Positions 4,897-5,690 of a stretch of DNA of 5,690 nucleotides are shown one piece after another (positions within the stretch are counted from its first letter, which is position 1; the number at the start of each line of letters is the position of its first letter). This DNA comes from an uncultured Bacilli bacterium. Its GTDB lineage: Bacteria > Bacillota_I > Bacilli_A > RF39 > UBA660. The position numbers and the translations under genes were made by a program. The notes below the pieces were generated by a model that was given only the letters and a program-made list of their open reading frames with translations, was not told where the DNA came from and did not search any database. The stretch spans positions 1 through 5,690 of the forward strand of contig CAJOQL010000038.1 of the NCBI GenBank assembly GCA_905236935.1, given 5' to 3'.

Positions 4897-5523
4897 ATGA
4901 AAAGAAAGTATATCATAATAATTTGTTCATTAATAATTTGTTTTCTTATTGGTATATTAGCATATTTATTTTTAACAGTTAAAGAAAAAGAAAGTGATGG
5001 TAAGAAATTTAAAGAAGAGTATAACTACCTTGAAATAAGTGAAGATAATCCTTTTATCTATAAAAGTGCCAGTGATATAGTAGAATTAATAAATCAAAAA
5101 GAAACATTTTTAGTATATTTCGGTTATCCTAAAAATAATGAAGTAAAAAATCTTTTACCAACAATTATAACTAGTCTAAAAAATAAAAGCATAAATAAAG
5201 TGTATTATGTAAATTTAGAAAAAATTCGTAATGAAGTAATATATAATGGTACTGAATTAGAAACTATTAAAATTGGAACTAATGGATATTACCAATTATT
5301 AGAAATATTAGATAACTTTTTAGATACTTATTATGTTAAAAATGATAAAGGCAAAAATTTAGATGCAGGTAAGAGAATAGAAGCACCAACCATATTATCT
5401 ATTGTTAAAGGAAAGCCTATTAAATTAGTTTCAAGTAATTCTAAAAAATTTGAAGACGATTTAAAAGAAGTTATTAATTCACTAAAACTAACTAACATGT
5501 GTGATGAAGAAACTGCTTGTTAA
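4897..5523 (+). CDS. Membrane-anchored thioredoxin-fold protein lacking the CxxC motif
   Basis: 208 residues. Residues 5-28 form an N-terminal membrane anchor after a basic MKRK, so the rest is extracellular. A thioredoxin-like domain (about 57-196) is indicated by the strand FLVYFGYP (71-78), a helix ending in Pro88, the strand VYYVNLE (102-108), and the cis-Pro loop APTILSIVKGK (163-173, Pro164). In active thioredoxins the second catalytic Cys is five residues before the helix Pro; here that places N80 and V83 where the two cysteines should be, so classical disulfide chemistry is lost. The protein ends in CDEETAC (202-208), two cysteines that are absent from standard thioredoxins. The fold resembles bacteriocin-transport accessory/PedC-like proteins, with low certainty. 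The start is the ATG at 4897, one codon after an in-frame TTG, because the SD GAGG ends 7 nt before it. It is a single gene with its own promoter and terminator. Confidence 0.8.
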   Translation: MKRKYIIIICSLIICFLIGILAYLFLTVKEKESDGKKFKEEYNYLEISEDNPFIYKSASDIVELINQKETFLVYFGYPKNNEVKNLLPTIITSLKNKSINKVYYVNLEKIRNEVIYNGTELETIKIGTNGYYQLLEILDNFLDTYYVKNDKGKNLDAGKRIEAPTILSIVKGKPIKLVSSNSKKFEDDLKEVINSLKLTNMCDEETAC

Positions 5524-5549
5524 AATTCTATCGTAAAGATAGAGTTTTT
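5523..5549 (+). terminator. Intrinsic terminator of the thioredoxin-fold gene
   Basis: AAATTCTATC (5523-5532) pairs with GATAGAGTTT (5538-5547), one G-U pair, loop GTAAA, then T residues to 5549. The stop codon touches the stem. Confidence 0.8.
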
Positions 5550-5553
5550 ATTT

Positions 5554-5573
5554 AAAAAAGGACTAAAAAGTCC
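5554..5573 (-). terminator. Terminator of the VanY-like gene
   Basis: GGACT (5560-5564) pairs with AGTCC (5569-5573) around AAAA. On the minus strand it is followed by six T residues (5554-5559), three bases downstream of the stop codon of the VanY-like gene. Confidence 0.7.
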
Positions 5574-5575
5574 AA

Positions 5576-5690
5576 TTAATTATTTAAATAAAATTCATAA
5601 TACTCATCAAAAGTAATACCTTCATTATAAACTTTAGTTGCTAAATCTACTCCTAAATATCTATAATGCCAAGCTTCATAATCATAACCA
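5576..5690 (-). CDS. VanY/DacY-type D-alanyl-D-alanine carboxypeptidase, C-terminal end (partial)
   Basis: Only the last 37 codons and the TAA stop (5576-5578) are inside the window; the gene continues beyond the right edge. The visible end starts GYDYEAWHYRYLG, the signature of peptidase family M15B: the Glu of E-x-W-H is the catalytic base and the His is the third zinc ligand, followed by the conserved Arg-Tyr-[VL]-Gly. The first zinc ligands (HxxGxAxD) lie outside the window. The family removes the terminal D-Ala from peptidoglycan pentapeptides at the cell surface, and the tail after the motif (helix LATKVYNEGITFDEYY) has the usual length. A housekeeping wall-trimming enzyme is more likely than a vancomycin-resistance gene, since no van regulators are seen. 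The gene converges with the thioredoxin-fold gene, each having its own terminator. Confidence 0.85.
   Translation of the reverse strand, partial: GYDYEAWHYRYLGVDLATKVYNEGITFDEYYEFYLNN

Noticed and set aside
1..5690. CRISPR array, tRNA or rRNA genes
   Set aside because: No regularly spaced repeats, no cloverleaf with a T-loop core, and no rRNA-like stretches were seen on either strand.
1..5690. Mycoplasma-type code with TGA as Trp
   Set aside because: TGG serves as Trp throughout and TGA closes the cadherin-like gene exactly before its terminator.

Overview
The window is very AT-rich, with short intergenic gaps, Gram-positive Shine-Dalgarno (SD) sites (perfect AGGAGG before the gene at 2920), sigma-A-type promoters often with an extended -10 (TGnTATAAT), and intrinsic terminators that begin inside or next to stop codons. 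TGA is used as a stop (2321-2323) and tryptophan is TGG, so the standard bacterial code applies. With a VanY-like peptidase and a cadherin-like surface protein, this fits a low-GC, wall-making Firmicute, probably a gut Bacilli/RF39- or Erysipelotrichia-like lineage. The lineage is inference from style only.

Layout. 1-117: left edge with no supportable gene. 118-581: single gene for a small membrane-anchored protein of unknown function, with its own promoter and terminator. 586-2352: a 568-residue protein with a signal peptide, cohesin-like region, three cadherin-like domains, one membrane span and a long Lys-rich cytoplasmic tail, again with its own promoter and terminator. 2362-3813: a two-gene operon of a MacroD/YmdB-type macro-domain ADP-ribose hydrolase and a tightly coupled protein I do not recognise. 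3814-4133: a compact unit read here as a previously unannotated type I toxin-antitoxin locus. 4144-4778: dNMP kinase-like gene on the minus strand. 4849-5549: membrane-anchored thioredoxin-fold protein without the CxxC cysteines. 5554-5690: 3' end of a minus-strand VanY-type D,D-carboxypeptidase cut by the window edge.

The main discovery candidate is 3814-4133. On the minus strand a promoter with perfect TTGACA and TATAAT boxes drives a short mRNA encoding a 25-residue hydrophobic peptide with a good SD. Converging on it is a small plus-strand RNA (about 3849-3935) with a possible promoter, three hairpins and an intrinsic terminator. This RNA is antisense to the 3' UTR of the peptide mRNA, and it also carries a 13-nt segment able to pair without gaps (two G-U wobbles) with the peptide's SD region. 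The peptide mRNA's own 5' leader repeats the same segment, so it can pair either with its own SD or with its own 3' UTR. This mirrors the logic of Fst/par, TxpA/RatA and hok-type fold-back systems, in a sequence I do not recognise as any of them.

The other genes look like independent housekeeping, surface or nucleotide-metabolism units. Only the macro-domain gene and its partner show clear operon organisation.
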